Source of the DNA: an uncultured Clostridia bacterium
GTDB taxonomy: Bacteria; Bacillota; Clostridia; TANB77; CAG-508
DNA length: 64,000 nucleotides
Assembly (NCBI GenBank): GCA_944393465.1
Contig: CALYAG010000005.1
Coordinates: 24,884 to 88,883, forward strand
Direction of reading: 5' to 3'
The position numbers and the translations under genes were made by a program. Below the pieces are notes generated by a model. The model saw only the letters and a program-made list of their open reading frames with translations, did not search any database and was not told where the DNA came from. Below, in pieces: positions 28,582 through 37,123 of the stretch (positions within the stretch are counted from its first letter, which is position 1; the number at the start of each line of letters is the position of its first letter).

Positions 28582-29991
28582 TTAATCAACTTTTGTTTTT
28601 TCTAAAAATTCAAAGTTCTTAATTATAATCATGCTGACTACTGATATCACAGCAATTAGTGATGAATTAAAAAATATGTAGCCAGATAAATATGATAATG
28701 TAAATATTAGTCCTAATCCTGCAATTGACATTAAATATGATGTGTTTAGTTTTTGCTTTGATTTTAGCTTTTTTATAACATTAAATAAAGAGTAAATTAA
28801 AATTGCTAAAAATGGACCTGCATATAAAGCAAAACCTATAATACCAAAGTTGAATAACAAGCTTGCTAGCTCATTTTCCATTATCATTTCTCTAAAATTT
28901 GTTTCAAAACCATTTCCAAAAATTATGCCAAGTATGCTTTTTTGCTCTAGCACTAAGTAAAAATTGTAAACTAGCTGTTGTGTTCTTGTATCATTACCTG
29001 CTAAATTGTGTTTTACAGCAAAATTATATAGGTCAAGCACCGCTTCTTGTTGTGCCTCAGACATAAAGCCTGTTTGTAATGTTCCATTTAATATGTCATT
29101 TTTTATTTTTAGCATATCTCCAGTCATGTTGCCTACTTCACCTGTTGCCTCATCAATAATCTGGTATTGCGACTCATCCATTTGAGCCCTTCTTTTTAAG
29201 GTATTTGAACCTACTAACCCCACTGTAATTACTCCAATTGCAAGTATTATAAGACCTACTATTGCGACTTTGTTTTTGCTAAAAATAACTTCTATTGCAA
29301 CAAATACTGCTACTGCCAAAAAGAAACCTATTAGCCCTACTCTTGTACCAATTAGAGCTACCAAATATACTCCTATCAAAATTAAAATTATAATTGTTGG
29401 TATTCTGTATTTTTTGTTTTTTATTAATGGTAATATTAAAAATGTAGAAATGCAAAGTATTGCACTTAGGCTATTGCCCGACTCTATCCAACCTTTGTAA
29501 CCTATTTGCTCTTCTGCATATGTATAAGATGACGTACCAGTTAGTATGGCTAAATAAATACTTACAATGTAAATAGCACACATAACTAAAATGGCAATTT
29601 GTAAGTTTAAAACATTAGAATTTTTAAATAAATAGTAAAAAACCACAAGATTAAACACCAAAAAAGTGTAGTTTATTACATATTGTAGCTCTTGCTTACT
29701 ATCGCCATATGAACACCCCGTAATAAAAGTATTTGTTACAAGTAAATGTACCACTCCATAAATTAAATATACGGCAGCAATTCCTATTAAAATTAGTTTA
29801 TTCTTTTTATTTGCCTTTATAAATATGTATATTGCAAGTACAATAGGAATAATTGGTCTTAAAAATGTTGACACTGAAATTTGCGTATCAAATGCATTTC
29901 TAAATAAGTAACTTGCTATATCTAATATAGGGCAAAGTATTATGTACAAATATACTATGTATTCAATTTTGAAATTCTTTATTTTAGTCAT
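28582..29991 (-). CDS. O-antigen ligase / Wzy-like polymerase membrane protein
   Basis: A 469-residue protein with about 12 membrane helices and one large external loop (about 265-360, starting near SNTLKRRAQMDESQ). This is the plan of the O-antigen ligase/Wzy superfamily, and the conserved Arg-containing GTRVGLIGF segment near 210 is typical. It would polymerise or ligate the glycan outside the membrane. It is unusual beside an ABC exporter, since Wzy normally works with Wzx flippases, so ligation of an exported glycan is an alternative. AAAGGAAA precedes the ATG. Confidence 0.8.
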   Translation of the reverse strand: MTKIKNFKIEYIVYLYIILCPILDIASYLFRNAFDTQISVSTFLRPIIPIVLAIYIFIKANKKNKLILIGIAAVYLIYGVVHLLVTNTFITGCSYGDSKQELQYVINYTFLVFNLVVFYYLFKNSNVLNLQIAILVMCAIYIVSIYLAILTGTSSYTYAEEQIGYKGWIESGNSLSAILCISTFLILPLIKNKKYRIPTIIILILIGVYLVALIGTRVGLIGFFLAVAVFVAIEVIFSKNKVAIVGLIILAIGVITVGLVGSNTLKRRAQMDESQYQIIDEATGEVGNMTGDMLKIKNDILNGTLQTGFMSEAQQEAVLDLYNFAVKHNLAGNDTRTQQLVYNFYLVLEQKSILGIIFGNGFETNFREMIMENELASLLFNFGIIGFALYAGPFLAILIYSLFNVIKKLKSKQKLNTSYLMSIAGLGLIFTLSYLSGYIFFNSSLIAVISVVSMIIIKNFEFLEKTKVD

Positions 29992-30040
29992 TGTTACGTT
30001 TCCTTTTATATCTAATTTGGGTTGTTGGTTGTTTTCGGTT

Positions 30041-30112
30041 GGGGTTGTCAGTTGGGACGGTTCTGTTTGACACTATTCTGTGTCAATTAGAACCGTCCCA
30101 ACTGACAACCCC
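30041..30112. repeat. GGGACGGTTCT palindrome, 33-bp arms
   Basis: Two 33-bp arms with only two mismatches around a 6-base loop; each arm has the core GGGACGGTTCT flanked by GTTGTCAG and TTGACAC. It ends two bases from the stop codon of the GT2 gene at 30115. Confidence 0.92.
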
Positions 30113-30114
30113 AG

Positions 30115-31074
30115 TTATCTCCAAAAAAGCCTTAGCACTTTTGTGTAAATTTTAAATGTGGTATTATTCATTGTTTTCATAAATATTCCATTTACTGTGT
30201 TATTTTTCTTAAGTAATGCATTTTGTTTCCAATTAGGAAATTTGGCGTTTAAGTTTTGCCAAGTTTCCTGCAAAAGCAATTGCCTTGTAAGCTTGTCTGG
30301 AATTTGTATCATCCTTTTTAGTGAACTGCATAGTAAAAGTCTAGCGCAAGTGTACTCTATTTGAGTTTCATATTCATTATATAACCCTATTCTTTTATAA
30401 TAATCTATAACATTATCGAGTACAGTAAAAATTTGCTTTGTTTTAGCTCCCTGCTTGTTTACTATTGAGCCCTCTCTTTGCACATAGTATATAAGTGGTT
30501 CTTCCACAAATTCAAAACTATTTATATATGGAATTAATTTGTAAAAAAATTCTATATCCTCATAGTATAAGCCAACTGGAAATTCAAGTTTGTTATTTAT
30601 TATAATATCTCTTTTAATTAATTTATTCCAAGCAACTACTCTGGCCTTTTCAAACATTTCTTTTTTATCTTTGTATCTAAAACCTGTATCTATTTTTTGA
30701 TGGTCAGGATATTGCCAAATAAAGTCACATTCAACATAATCACTATTTGTAGCTTTAGCCTTTTCATACATTTTTTGATAAGTGGTTCTATCTACATAGT
30801 CATCCGAGTCCAAAAAGGCAACATATTCGCCAGTTGCATAAATAAGGCCAAAATTTCTTGCACTAGAAAGGCCTCCATTTTCCTTTGTAACATATATAAT
30901 GTTACTATGTTCTTTTTTAAATTGTCTTATAATTTGCTCCGAATTATCCTGTGAACCGTCATTTACCAATATTATTTCTAGGTCGTCCAATGTTTGATTT
31001 ATTAACGAAGTTAAACATCTAGTTATATATTTTTCCACATTGTAAACTGGAACTATAACGCTAACTTTTGGCAT
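30115..31074 (-). CDS. GT2 family glycosyltransferase (EpsJ/WaaV-like)
   Basis: A 319-residue GT2: VSVIVPVYNVEKYITRCLTSLINQT, LVNDGSQDNSE, KENGGLSSARNFGL and the metal motif LDSDDYVDRTTY, then GLYYEDIEFFYKLIPY, an EDxxF-type acceptor/catalytic motif. Typical of capsular or exopolysaccharide transferases. TAAAGGAGA precedes the ATG. It follows the GT2 at 31110 by 35 bases in the same direction. Confidence 0.92.
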   Translation of the reverse strand: MPKVSVIVPVYNVEKYITRCLTSLINQTLDDLEIILVNDGSQDNSEQIIRQFKKEHSNIIYVTKENGGLSSARNFGLIYATGEYVAFLDSDDYVDRTTYQKMYEKAKATNSDYVECDFIWQYPDHQKIDTGFRYKDKKEMFEKARVVAWNKLIKRDIIINNKLEFPVGLYYEDIEFFYKLIPYINSFEFVEEPLIYYVQREGSIVNKQGAKTKQIFTVLDNVIDYYKRIGLYNEYETQIEYTCARLLLCSSLKRMIQIPDKLTRQLLLQETWQNLNAKFPNWKQNALLKKNNTVNGIFMKTMNNTTFKIYTKVLRLFWR

Positions 31075-31109
31075 TTTGTATTTGTCTCCTTTAATTTAAG
31101 ATAAATTGC

Positions 31110-32162
31110 TTAAACAAAAGCAAAAATTTTGTACAATTTTATATTAGTAAATAAAATTATTTTTTTTATTAATTGTTTTAAATTTCTTGCTTTTATGTTT
31201 TTGTATATTTTTCTTTTTTTAAGTTCTTTAATATACCAATTTTCAGCCTTTTTATACTGTTCTTTTAAGCTTTCATTTTCGATTTTATCTTCTATACTGT
31301 TTGCAGTATCTTCCACATCATCTTTATTCATTTTGCTTTTCTCGTTAAAATTTGTACTTATTAAATCAAATTCTTTTATTTTTAGCAAAATTGCATTTGT
31401 AAGGTATATACCTACATTTTCTTTGGTTACTTCACTCAAATTGTAAGTTTCTATTGTACTTAAAATATTGTCATAATGGTAAAGCGCATCTTGAGCTTTT
31501 TTTATAGTTTTAGATAAATCTTGCTCTCTCATTATGCTATTTTCTGATTGAACATAATAATAAACATAGTCAGGTAGCGAAACAACTTTATTTGCTTTTA
31601 ATATAAGTAATGGAAGCAAGCCAAAATCTTCGTGATATCTGCCTTTTTCAAACTTAAAATTAAGCTCTGTAAACAAACTCTTTTTTATAATGTAAGACCA
31701 TAATGTGTCTAAATATTTGTCTGTAAAGCACAATTTATTAAATGCATCTTCACCTGTAGTAATTTCAAAAGTTGCCCCTTCTATTTTAGTTTGTGGCAAT
31801 GTATTGCTTAAAATAATTCCTTTTCTTTTTATTATATCTATACCTTCTTGCATATAACTATCAATATTTTCAAAGTAATTGCTAGAAACATAGTCATCGC
31901 TATCTACAAAAGCAATATAGTCTCCATTTGCTTTTTCTATGCCAAAATTTCTTGAATCTGCAACACCTGTGTTAGGCTTAGAAAAATACCTTATCTTGTC
32001 TGATGCAAAAAGCTGAACAATGCCATCTGTATTATCTGTAGATCCATCATTAACAAGTATAATTTCATAATCATTATACTTAGTGTCTAATATTGAATTT
32101 AAACATTTTTCAATTGTTTTTTCAGCATTATATGCAGTTATAATGATACTTATTTGTGGCAT
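31110..32162 (-). CDS. GT2 family glycosyltransferase
   Basis: A 350-residue GT2, paralogous to the gene downstream: ISIIITAYNAEKTIEKCLNSI, LVNDGSTDNTD, KPNTGVADSRNFGI, VDSDDYVSSNYF and GRYHEDFGLLPLLI (the EDxG-type motif). The C-terminal 90 residues are Lys-rich and helical. AAAGGAAT precedes the ATG. It probably adds one residue of the repeating unit. Confidence 0.91.
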   Translation of the reverse strand: MPQISIIITAYNAEKTIEKCLNSILDTKYNDYEIILVNDGSTDNTDGIVQLFASDKIRYFSKPNTGVADSRNFGIEKANGDYIAFVDSDDYVSSNYFENIDSYMQEGIDIIKRKGIILSNTLPQTKIEGATFEITTGEDAFNKLCFTDKYLDTLWSYIIKKSLFTELNFKFEKGRYHEDFGLLPLLILKANKVVSLPDYVYYYVQSENSIMREQDLSKTIKKAQDALYHYDNILSTIETYNLSEVTKENVGIYLTNAILLKIKEFDLISTNFNEKSKMNKDDVEDTANSIEDKIENESLKEQYKKAENWYIKELKKRKIYKNIKARNLKQLIKKIILFTNIKLYKIFAFV

Positions 32163-32241
32163 TGCATATTCCTTTCTTTTTATTTAATTGCAGTTTTTGG
32201 CTTTTAACAGCACATTTCATTTCAGTTTTTTTATACATATT

Positions 32242-33426
32242 TTAAGACTCAATAATTTTTTTAACTTTTTTAGTTATTTCTTGATTAAACTTTTCTGGGT
32301 CAAATTTTTCTGTTTTTAGACCCTTTTCTAAGAAATTTTTCATTCCTCTGTATACGCCTTTTTCAGAGTTTTCAACAACTTGTCCATACTTTCCATCAAT
32401 ATCTTTTTTGCTGTCTGAAACATCTGTTGTAATTATAGGTAAACCAAGTATTTCTGACTCCACAAAAACAACAGGATATCCTTCAAATTGTGATGAAAGT
32501 AAAAAGCAATCACTTAATTTAAAATATGGATAAGGATTCTTTTTTGCCCCCAGCATTATTATATTATTTAAATTTTTCTCTTTTATAATCTTTTCATAAT
32601 CTTTTGTGTTTGTGCCTTTTCCAACTAATACTACTTTAAATTCAAATCCATTTTTATTTAATTTTTCTGTAGCTTCAATTATTCTTGACAATCTTTTTTG
32701 TTTTTCATCATGTCTGCCTACGTTTAAAAAAATTGGTTCATTTTTTTTCACATCAATTTTTTGTTTGCTCTGTGCTTTAGCATTTTTTATAGATTTATTT
32801 AAATCAAGTTTAGCCTTATTTTCTAAGTAATTTTCACCAAAAATCTTTTTTAAATCTTCATCAGGAATTTTTTCATTGGCTAGCTTTTGAATTCTTTTAT
32901 AATCAATTAAATTATTGCACACCAAAGCTCGTTTTGTTAACTCTGGAAATTGTGCTATAAACACTTTTTTGTCTATATCAGACACAAAAACTATTTTTTT
33001 AAAATCTTGTACTTTTAGGCTTTTGAAAAAATTTCTATATTGTTTTATGTTATTATCATAAAAATTCATATAATTGTTGTGTATCCATATTGCACTATTT
33101 TTGCTAGCAACTCTTGCCACAAAAGATGAAGGCAAACTGTATGTAGCAAAATCTGCAGAAAAATCAAATTTATTTTTGTATTTTAGCTTAAAATTTAGTT
33201 GCTTAAACAAATTAATTGCTTTTCTAAGTGGACTAAATTTTATACTACTTGGTGTGTATGTAATAACTTTAATTTCTTTTGGTAAATCATTCAAAAACAC
33301 CCCTTGCTTGCTTTCTAGCACTAATGTAATATCATAGTCTTTTACTAAATATTTAAGCAATGTAATTAGCGCTGTTTCAATTCCTCCTACATCTAGGGAA
33401 AAAGCTGAAAAGAGTATTTTTTTCAT
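32242..33426 (-). CDS. GT4 family glycosyltransferase, first gene of the glycan locus
   Basis: About 394 residues. GT-B enzyme: MKKILFSAFSLDVGGIETALITLL (glycine-rich acceptor loop), LNVGRHDEKQKRLSRIIEA, VGKGTNTKDYEK, LGAKKNPYPYFKLSDCFLLSS and EGYPVVFVESEILGLPIIT with the EX7E motif. ATG 33426 is chosen on a GGAGG site; the open frame extends 16 codons further without one. It is the most upstream gene of the minus-strand glycan cluster and lies just after the rpiA terminator. No clear promoter could be picked in the short gap. Confidence 0.9.
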   Translation of the reverse strand: MKKILFSAFSLDVGGIETALITLLKYLVKDYDITLVLESKQGVFLNDLPKEIKVITYTPSSIKFSPLRKAINLFKQLNFKLKYKNKFDFSADFATYSLPSSFVARVASKNSAIWIHNNYMNFYDNNIKQYRNFFKSLKVQDFKKIVFVSDIDKKVFIAQFPELTKRALVCNNLIDYKRIQKLANEKIPDEDLKKIFGENYLENKAKLDLNKSIKNAKAQSKQKIDVKKNEPIFLNVGRHDEKQKRLSRIIEATEKLNKNGFEFKVVLVGKGTNTKDYEKIIKEKNLNNIIMLGAKKNPYPYFKLSDCFLLSSQFEGYPVVFVESEILGLPIITTDVSDSKKDIDGKYGQVVENSEKGVYRGMKNFLEKGLKTEKFDPEKFNQEITKKVKKIIES

Positions 33427-33476
33427 TCTTGCCTCCATAATATTTGTTTTTTCATATATTATCAAAAAATGCAAAA

Positions 33477-33516
33477 AAATACAAGTATTTGCATTTAAAA
33501 TGATATACTTGTATTT
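33477..33516 (-). terminator. Terminator after rpiA
   Basis: A 12-bp stem AAATACAAGTAT/ATACTTGTATTT with a 16-base loop, followed on the minus strand by a run of T. It separates rpiA from the glycan locus. Confidence 0.8.
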
Positions 33517-33525
33517 TATATTTTT

Positions 33526-34239
33526 TTATTTAAAGTCATCAGTTTCTGATATAATTTCTATATTTTTGTACTCCAAAAATAGTCCTGACTCAATCACTCC
33601 AGTGATTGATTTTACTTGCTTTTCTAATCTTTTTTCTATTTTATCAAACTTGACGTCTAGAATGCCATTATTATTTTCTGTAAAACCTCTATATGTTATT
33701 TCTGTTGCGCCAAGCTTTTCTAGCTCCTTTGATACATATTTTAATGCTTGTGGAAATACCTCTATTGGAACTTTGCATTTTTGCCCCAAATAGTCCACCA
33801 TCTTTGTATTATCCACCAAAATGTATGTTATTGGAGAGGCTATAATATTTAGCTTTTCTTTAAACATAGCTTTACCCTTGCCCTTTATAAGCCATTTATT
33901 TGTAAACTCTGCCTCATCTGCGCCATCAAAAGCCCAGTCAAGTTCGTTTTCAATTAAATTACCAATTTTAATGCCATAATGCTCACATACTTTTTGTATT
34001 TCATTTGAAGTTGGTACTGCAGTAATGTTCAAATGCTCTTTTTGCACCTTTTCACCTATTTTTACAGCCGTAATATACGAAGTTGTACCAGAGCCAAAGC
34101 CTATGGTTTGGCCATCTTTTACCTTATTTAGTACCTTTTGTGCTAGAGCTTCCTTTGCTTCTTTATTCTCTATCTTGTCCAAATCTATTGTAAATGAACT
34201 ATTTTGGCTACTGCTTAAACTGCTGTTATTATTAGACAT
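33526..34239 (-). CDS. rpiA: Ribose-5-phosphate isomerase A
   Basis: A 237-residue RpiA, which interconverts ribose-5-phosphate and ribulose-5-phosphate in the pentose phosphate pathway. Phosphate-binding GFGSGTTSY, VPTSNEI, the catalytic DGADE and LIKGKGKAMFKEK are present. The segment IKGKGKA replaces the usual KGGGGA, so one glycine is Lys here. A 30-residue Ser/Asn-rich N-terminal extension precedes the normal start region (EALAQKVLNKVKDGQ). TAGGAGGA precedes the ATG; a TTAAAA-N17-TATAAT promoter lies 31 bases upstream and a terminator follows, so it is monocistronic. Confidence 0.93.
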   Translation of the reverse strand: MSNNNSSLSSSQNSSFTIDLDKIENKEAKEALAQKVLNKVKDGQTIGFGSGTTSYITAVKIGEKVQKEHLNITAVPTSNEIQKVCEHYGIKIGNLIENELDWAFDGADEAEFTNKWLIKGKGKAMFKEKLNIIASPITYILVDNTKMVDYLGQKCKVPIEVFPQALKYVSKELEKLGATEITYRGFTENNNGILDVKFDKIEKRLEKQVKSITGVIESGLFLEYKNIEIISETDDFK

Positions 34240-34270
34240 TCTTGCTTCCTCCTAAGCTTATTAATTTTTT

Positions 34271-34299
34271 ATTATATTATCATAAAATGTGGGTTTTAA
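34271..34299 (-). promoter_or_regulatory. Promoter of rpiA
   Basis: TTAAAA (34299-34294), 17 bases, TATAAT (34276-34271) on the minus strand. Nearly the same sequence, including TTTTATGATAATATAAT, precedes the AAA-ATPase gene at 39227-39255. Confidence 0.6.
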
Positions 34300-34363
34300 C
34301 AATAGATTAGGAAAAAAAATTGGCGATGGAACACGCGTTATTTAAGCTTGTTTTTGTAGGGCG

Positions 34364-34432
34364 AGTGTCAAACGGGACGGTTCTAATTGACACAAAATAG
34401 TGTCATTTAGAACCGTCCCGTTTGACAACACT
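34364..34432. repeat. GGGACGGTTCT palindrome
   Basis: Two arms with core GGGACGGTTCT, flanked by GTGTCAAAC and TTGACAC, around a 6-base loop. It ends a few bases from the frame-restored stop codon at 34436 of the Rpn-like gene. Confidence 0.9.
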
Positions 34433-34435
34433 TAA

Positions 34436-34587
34436 TTATTCTTTTATTAGCTTCTTTAGTTCTTCCTTTGTTATGTTTAAAATTTGACATATTTGCTCAT
34501 TTGACATTTTTAATTCTTTCATTCTTTTAGCATTTTCTTTTTTCTCGGCTTTTCTGCCGTCATCTATCCCGCTGTTTTTTTCCGCTC
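34436..34587 (-). other. Out-of-frame C-terminal tail of the Rpn-like gene
   Basis: After the stop of the 34564-35340 frame, the -1 frame stays open to a TAA at 34436-34438 and encodes DDGRKAEKKENAKRMKELKM then SNEQICQILNITKEELKKL. This matches the C-terminus of the second Rpn-like protein (TNEQICNILKIKKDELEKL). The switch point is a run of seven A in the coding strand (34575-34581); one extra A, or a -1 ribosomal slip, restores the frame. Confidence 0.85.
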
Positions 34588-35340
34588 TTTTATTCCTTGT
34601 TCTTTTGCATATGCTACTCCCGTGTCATAGTTAAACTTTGCCATTGCTCTTGCTTCGATTATTTCTCTTTCTTTTGGGTCTGACATTATTTCATCTACCA
34701 ACTTCATCGCTTTTTTTACTTCTGGATTATCTAACTTTGACATCTCTACTTTATCCTCCCTTCCTAATATAAGCCATAGCCACTCATCTAGCTTGGTCTT
34801 TATTTCAGGATTCTTCTTTAAAAACTTTGGTAATTCTATGAAATGCATCTCTAATACATCTGTTGCTATTTCATCTTCTTGTTTATATCCCAAATCAACG
34901 TATTCTTCTTTTCTTGTCTTTTCAAATTTCATATGTGCTATTGAATGATAGCTATTTCTCTTATAACAGTTAAAATTCAAAATATTTATTACTATTGATG
35001 GCTTTAAGCCTTTGTAGTCTTCACTTGTTTTTATTTGAGTAGCAATATTTTTGCTCATATACACTGTACTACGCTTTGAGATATTTCCTTGATCCTTTAC
35101 TTGCATCTCTATGTCCACAATTCTTTTATTATCAAGTTCAGCTCTTATATCAAGCACGCTACCCTTTTCATTTAATATATCTTTTGGAATTTCTGCATTT
35201 AGCACTTGCACATTTTTTAATTTGATTTTTAATATTGCTTCTAAAAAATCTCTTAATATTCCGTTTGGATCATCTCGTGTAAATGTACGTTTAAATACGT
35301 AATCATCTAAAAGTGGGGCATCTTCATTATTATTTGACAT
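34564..35340 (-). CDS. Rpn/YhgA-like PD-(D/E)XK nuclease family protein, C-terminal frameshift
   Basis: A 258-residue frame of the PD-(D/E)XK_2 (PF12784/Rpn, 'transposase-like nuclease') family. The nuclease core is at 1-140: DYVFKRTF at the N-terminus, then GSVLDIRAELDNKRIVDIEMQ holding the Asp...Glu-x-Gln metal site. Rpn proteins promote recombination-linked DNA cleavage in E. coli; role here unknown. The frame ends early at KERKKTAG because of an A7 tract, and the family's C-terminal helix pair is found in the -1 frame directly after (34436-34587). So it is either a recent frameshift mutant or expressed by slippage. Strong promoter 16 bases upstream; very short leader. Confidence 0.85.
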   Translation of the reverse strand: MSNNNEDAPLLDDYVFKRTFTRDDPNGILRDFLEAILKIKLKNVQVLNAEIPKDILNEKGSVLDIRAELDNKRIVDIEMQVKDQGNISKRSTVYMSKNIATQIKTSEDYKGLKPSIVINILNFNCYKRNSYHSIAHMKFEKTRKEEYVDLGYKQEDEIATDVLEMHFIELPKFLKKNPEIKTKLDEWLWLILGREDKVEMSKLDNPEVKKAMKLVDEIMSDPKEREIIEARAMAKFNYDTGVAYAKEQGIKERKKTAG

Positions 35341-35355
35341 TTATTATTCCTTTCT

Positions 35356-35384
35356 ATTGTATCAAATTGTTGATGTTTTTTCAA
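35356..35384 (-). promoter_or_regulatory. Promoter of the 34564-35340 gene
   Basis: TTGAAA (35384-35379), 17 bases, TACAAT (35361-35356). Transcription would start only about a dozen bases before the ATG. Confidence 0.65.
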
Positions 35385-35614
35385 TACTTTTTTATATTAT
35401 TGCAACATATTTTAATACAATTTTTTTTAATTTTAAATAAATTAGTAAATTAATCATTTTTTCTTTAGTTACTAATTTACCTCCTTTCCTTTTGATGTTG
35501 CCCCTATTCCCCATTAATTCCTTAAATAGATTAATAGGCTAATTTTTTATATGATTTTTATTTTACATTATTTTCCATATTGTGTCAATATTTTTTCTAG
35601 AATTTGACAAAAAC
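35385..35614. other. Intergenic, no gene recognised
   Basis: AT-rich. It contains an inverted repeat AAATTAGTAA/TTACTAATTT (35439-35448 and 35469-35478) next to a minus-strand AAAGGAGGT, but the nearest ATG (35457) is too far from it to call a gene. Confidence 0.5.
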
Positions 35615-35649
35615 TTTTCGACAAAATTCGACAAATGGTCGAAAATCAA

Positions 35650-35681
35650 AAATACCAAGACTACTTAAAGTCTTGGTATTT
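35650..35681. terminator. Terminator in duplicated flank, copy 1
   Basis: A perfect 13-bp stem AAATACCAAGACT/AGTCTTGGTATTT with loop ACTTAA and T-rich ends on both strands. Confidence 0.8.
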
Positions 35682-35765
35682 CTTATTTTGACATATGTAT
35701 GTTGGGTTATAAGTGTGTTGCTTGATTGTGTTTGCTGGTTCGGTTGCTTATTTTACACTTGTGGA

Positions 35766-35796
35766 GTTGTCATTTAGAACCGTCTCATTTGACAAA
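35766..35796. repeat. Single GGGACGGTTCT-type unit
   Basis: GTTGTCA...AGAACCGTC...TTTGACAAAC, one arm only, inside the duplicated flank; counterpart at 39439-39470. Confidence 0.75.
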
Positions 35797-35807
35797 CAAT
35801 ATACGGA

Positions 35808-35837
35808 CGGCTGTAAGACCTAAGGCCTTACAAGCCG
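35808..35837. other. Hairpin downstream of the putative DGR variable region
   Basis: CGGCTGTAAG pairs with CTTACAAGCCG with one bulge and an 8-9-base loop, about 100 bases past the end of the variable region. DGR target genes often carry a GC-rich hairpin in this place. The copy at 39481-39510 is nearly identical. Confidence 0.5.
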
Positions 35838-35856
35838 CTTTTAACTCAATTTCCGG

Positions 35857-37047
35857 CTAATCTGCAAATTGATATGGAGTATCAAAACTTCCATCTCCGG
35901 AACCCAATTTGATATTAGATTTTAGAGAAACTACTGCGCGCAAACGACGGCCGTATCCGCGCGTGTCACTGTCCGAGTAGAACAAGCCGCAACCGTCGAA
36001 GAAGCTGCCGTCAACAAAGCGAAGCCCGAAGTGCGCATAAGTTGAGCCAGCATTAACATAGCGCGACGCAAGCCAATATGTGTTTCCAGAATGTACCAAA
36101 TTGTAAAATGTGCTGTTTTTGTAATAGCTACTGTTCATTGACCTATAGTAATATGTTTGTGTTACTGTTAGAGATGAATTTGCATGACTAAATGTCTCTG
36201 TAGTTGGACTATCATAATAATTATCACTTTGTTTTATTCCATCTGTTTTTATTGTATCTGTATCTATTCCTGAGCCGTTTTCTTGTGCATATAAGTTTGG
36301 ATAATATCTATAACTTGCACTTGTATAAGTTGCTGTTTCGCCTACAGTTTTATATCCATTGTTGTAGCTGTGTACATAATCTAATCCACTTTCATTCATT
36401 CCTTTTTCTATATCTTCTATTGTTAAGCTTCTTGCAGTTACTCCTAAACTCTTATTACTATATAAACTTGCTGCTACATCGTTTAGCAAGTATACACCAT
36501 TATTGTAACCAGTTGATCCTTGCAAGTATATACTTTGACTAGTTGGTGTATCACTTATTAAATCAACTGTTCCGTCATCATTTATGCTTAAAACTCTCCA
36601 ATTTAAATCTTCTTGAGCAATTGAGTCGTCTGATGTGTTTGAACTTCCAGTATTTGCCTGTGTTAGTTTTGTATAAGTTCCTGCACTATCTGGCGTATAT
36701 GCTACATAGTCACCTATTTCAAGCATTCCTAATGTTAAATATGTTCCTGTTATTTTTTCTCCTTTAACATATGCTGTTTTTCCCCATGATATATCCTCTG
36801 CAGTAGCTGTTGCATCTGATGTGTCTAAACTTTCTAATGTTCCTGTAACTCCTCCTAATGTTATCCCTTTTTTAATGTATTCTGGTAATAAATTTCCATT
36901 GTTCGAACTTCCATTAGATGAATTAAAATTACCATTTGCTATATTGGTTCTCATTATATTTGCACCAATTATTATTCCAATAATAACTATTATTGTTATT
37001 ATTGATATTAAAATTATTAGCTTTTGTTTTTTATTTAATTTTTTCAT
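35857..37047 (-). CDS. Membrane-anchored surface protein with C-type-lectin-like C-terminus, likely DGR target
   Basis: A 396-residue protein: N-terminal membrane anchor (about 10-32), a Ser/Asn-rich linker, then a 290-residue C-terminal domain shared with the giant protein next door ([13 protein letters not shown]..., [48 protein letters not shown]). The segment coding YWLASRYV to RRLRAVV (35938-36075) is strikingly GC-rich against its AT-rich surroundings and its variable residues (H, F, D, S, C, Y, G) use NNC codons, as expected from AAC codons after adenine mutagenesis by a DGR. No reverse transcriptase or template repeat is visible in the window. GGGGGGAG precedes the ATG; leader of about 258 nt. 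Confidence 0.85.
   Translation of the reverse strand: MKKLNKKQKLIILISIITIIVIIGIIIGANIMRTNIANGNFNSSNGSSNNGNLLPEYIKKGITLGGVTGTLESLDTSDATATAEDISWGKTAYVKGEKITGTYLTLGMLEIGDYVAYTPDSAGTYTKLTQANTGSSNTSDDSIAQEDLNWRVLSINDDGTVDLISDTPTSQSIYLQGSTGYNNGVYLLNDVAASLYSNKSLGVTARSLTIEDIEKGMNESGLDYVHSYNNGYKTVGETATYTSASYRYYPNLYAQENGSGIDTDTIKTDGIKQSDNYYDSPTTETFSHANSSLTVTQTYYYRSMNSSYYKNSTFYNLVHSGNTYWLASRYVNAGSTYAHFGLRFVDGSFFDGCGLFYSDSDTRGYGRRLRAVVSLKSNIKLGSGDGSFDTPYQFAD
35938..36075 (-). other. Putative DGR variable region
   Basis: Codons run TGG CTT GCG TCG CGC ... then CAC TTC, CGC TTT GTT GAC, AGC TTC TTC GAC, TGC, TTC TAC, GAC, GAC, TAC GGC, ending CGT CGT TTG CGC. At least a dozen codons are NNC at positions that differ from the paralogue at 39529, which uses AT-rich codons (CAA, GAT, AAT) there. 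The pattern fits a template rich in AAC. Confidence 0.65.
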
Positions 37048-37067
37048 TATTTAAATCTCCCCCCATT

Positions 37068-37096
37068 TTGTCAATATGGACACCCATTTTTGACAC
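37068..37096. repeat. Degenerate repeat unit
   Basis: GTCAATATGGACACCC...TTTTTGACAC resembles the unit at 53659-53716. It lies in the leader of the surface protein gene. Confidence 0.45.
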
Positions 37097-37123
37097 TTTC
37101 TTGTATTTGAATATTTCATCATC

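Larger units (their letters stand above)
35615..35856. repeat. Duplicated 3' flank, copy 1
   Basis: About 240 bases nearly identical to 39288-39528. Both copies contain TTCGACAAAATTCGACAAATGG, a terminator hairpin, a GGGACGGT-type repeat and a second hairpin, and both sit immediately downstream of genes sharing a C-terminal domain. Identity continues into the coding ends. Confidence 0.88.

Noticed and set aside
35392..35457. A 21-residue hydrophobic frame (MINLLIYLKLKK...) near a minus-strand AAAGGAGGT
   Set aside because: The ribosome site is 21 bases from the ATG, too far, and unlike the two-RNA modules there is no second copy or antisense promoter to support it.
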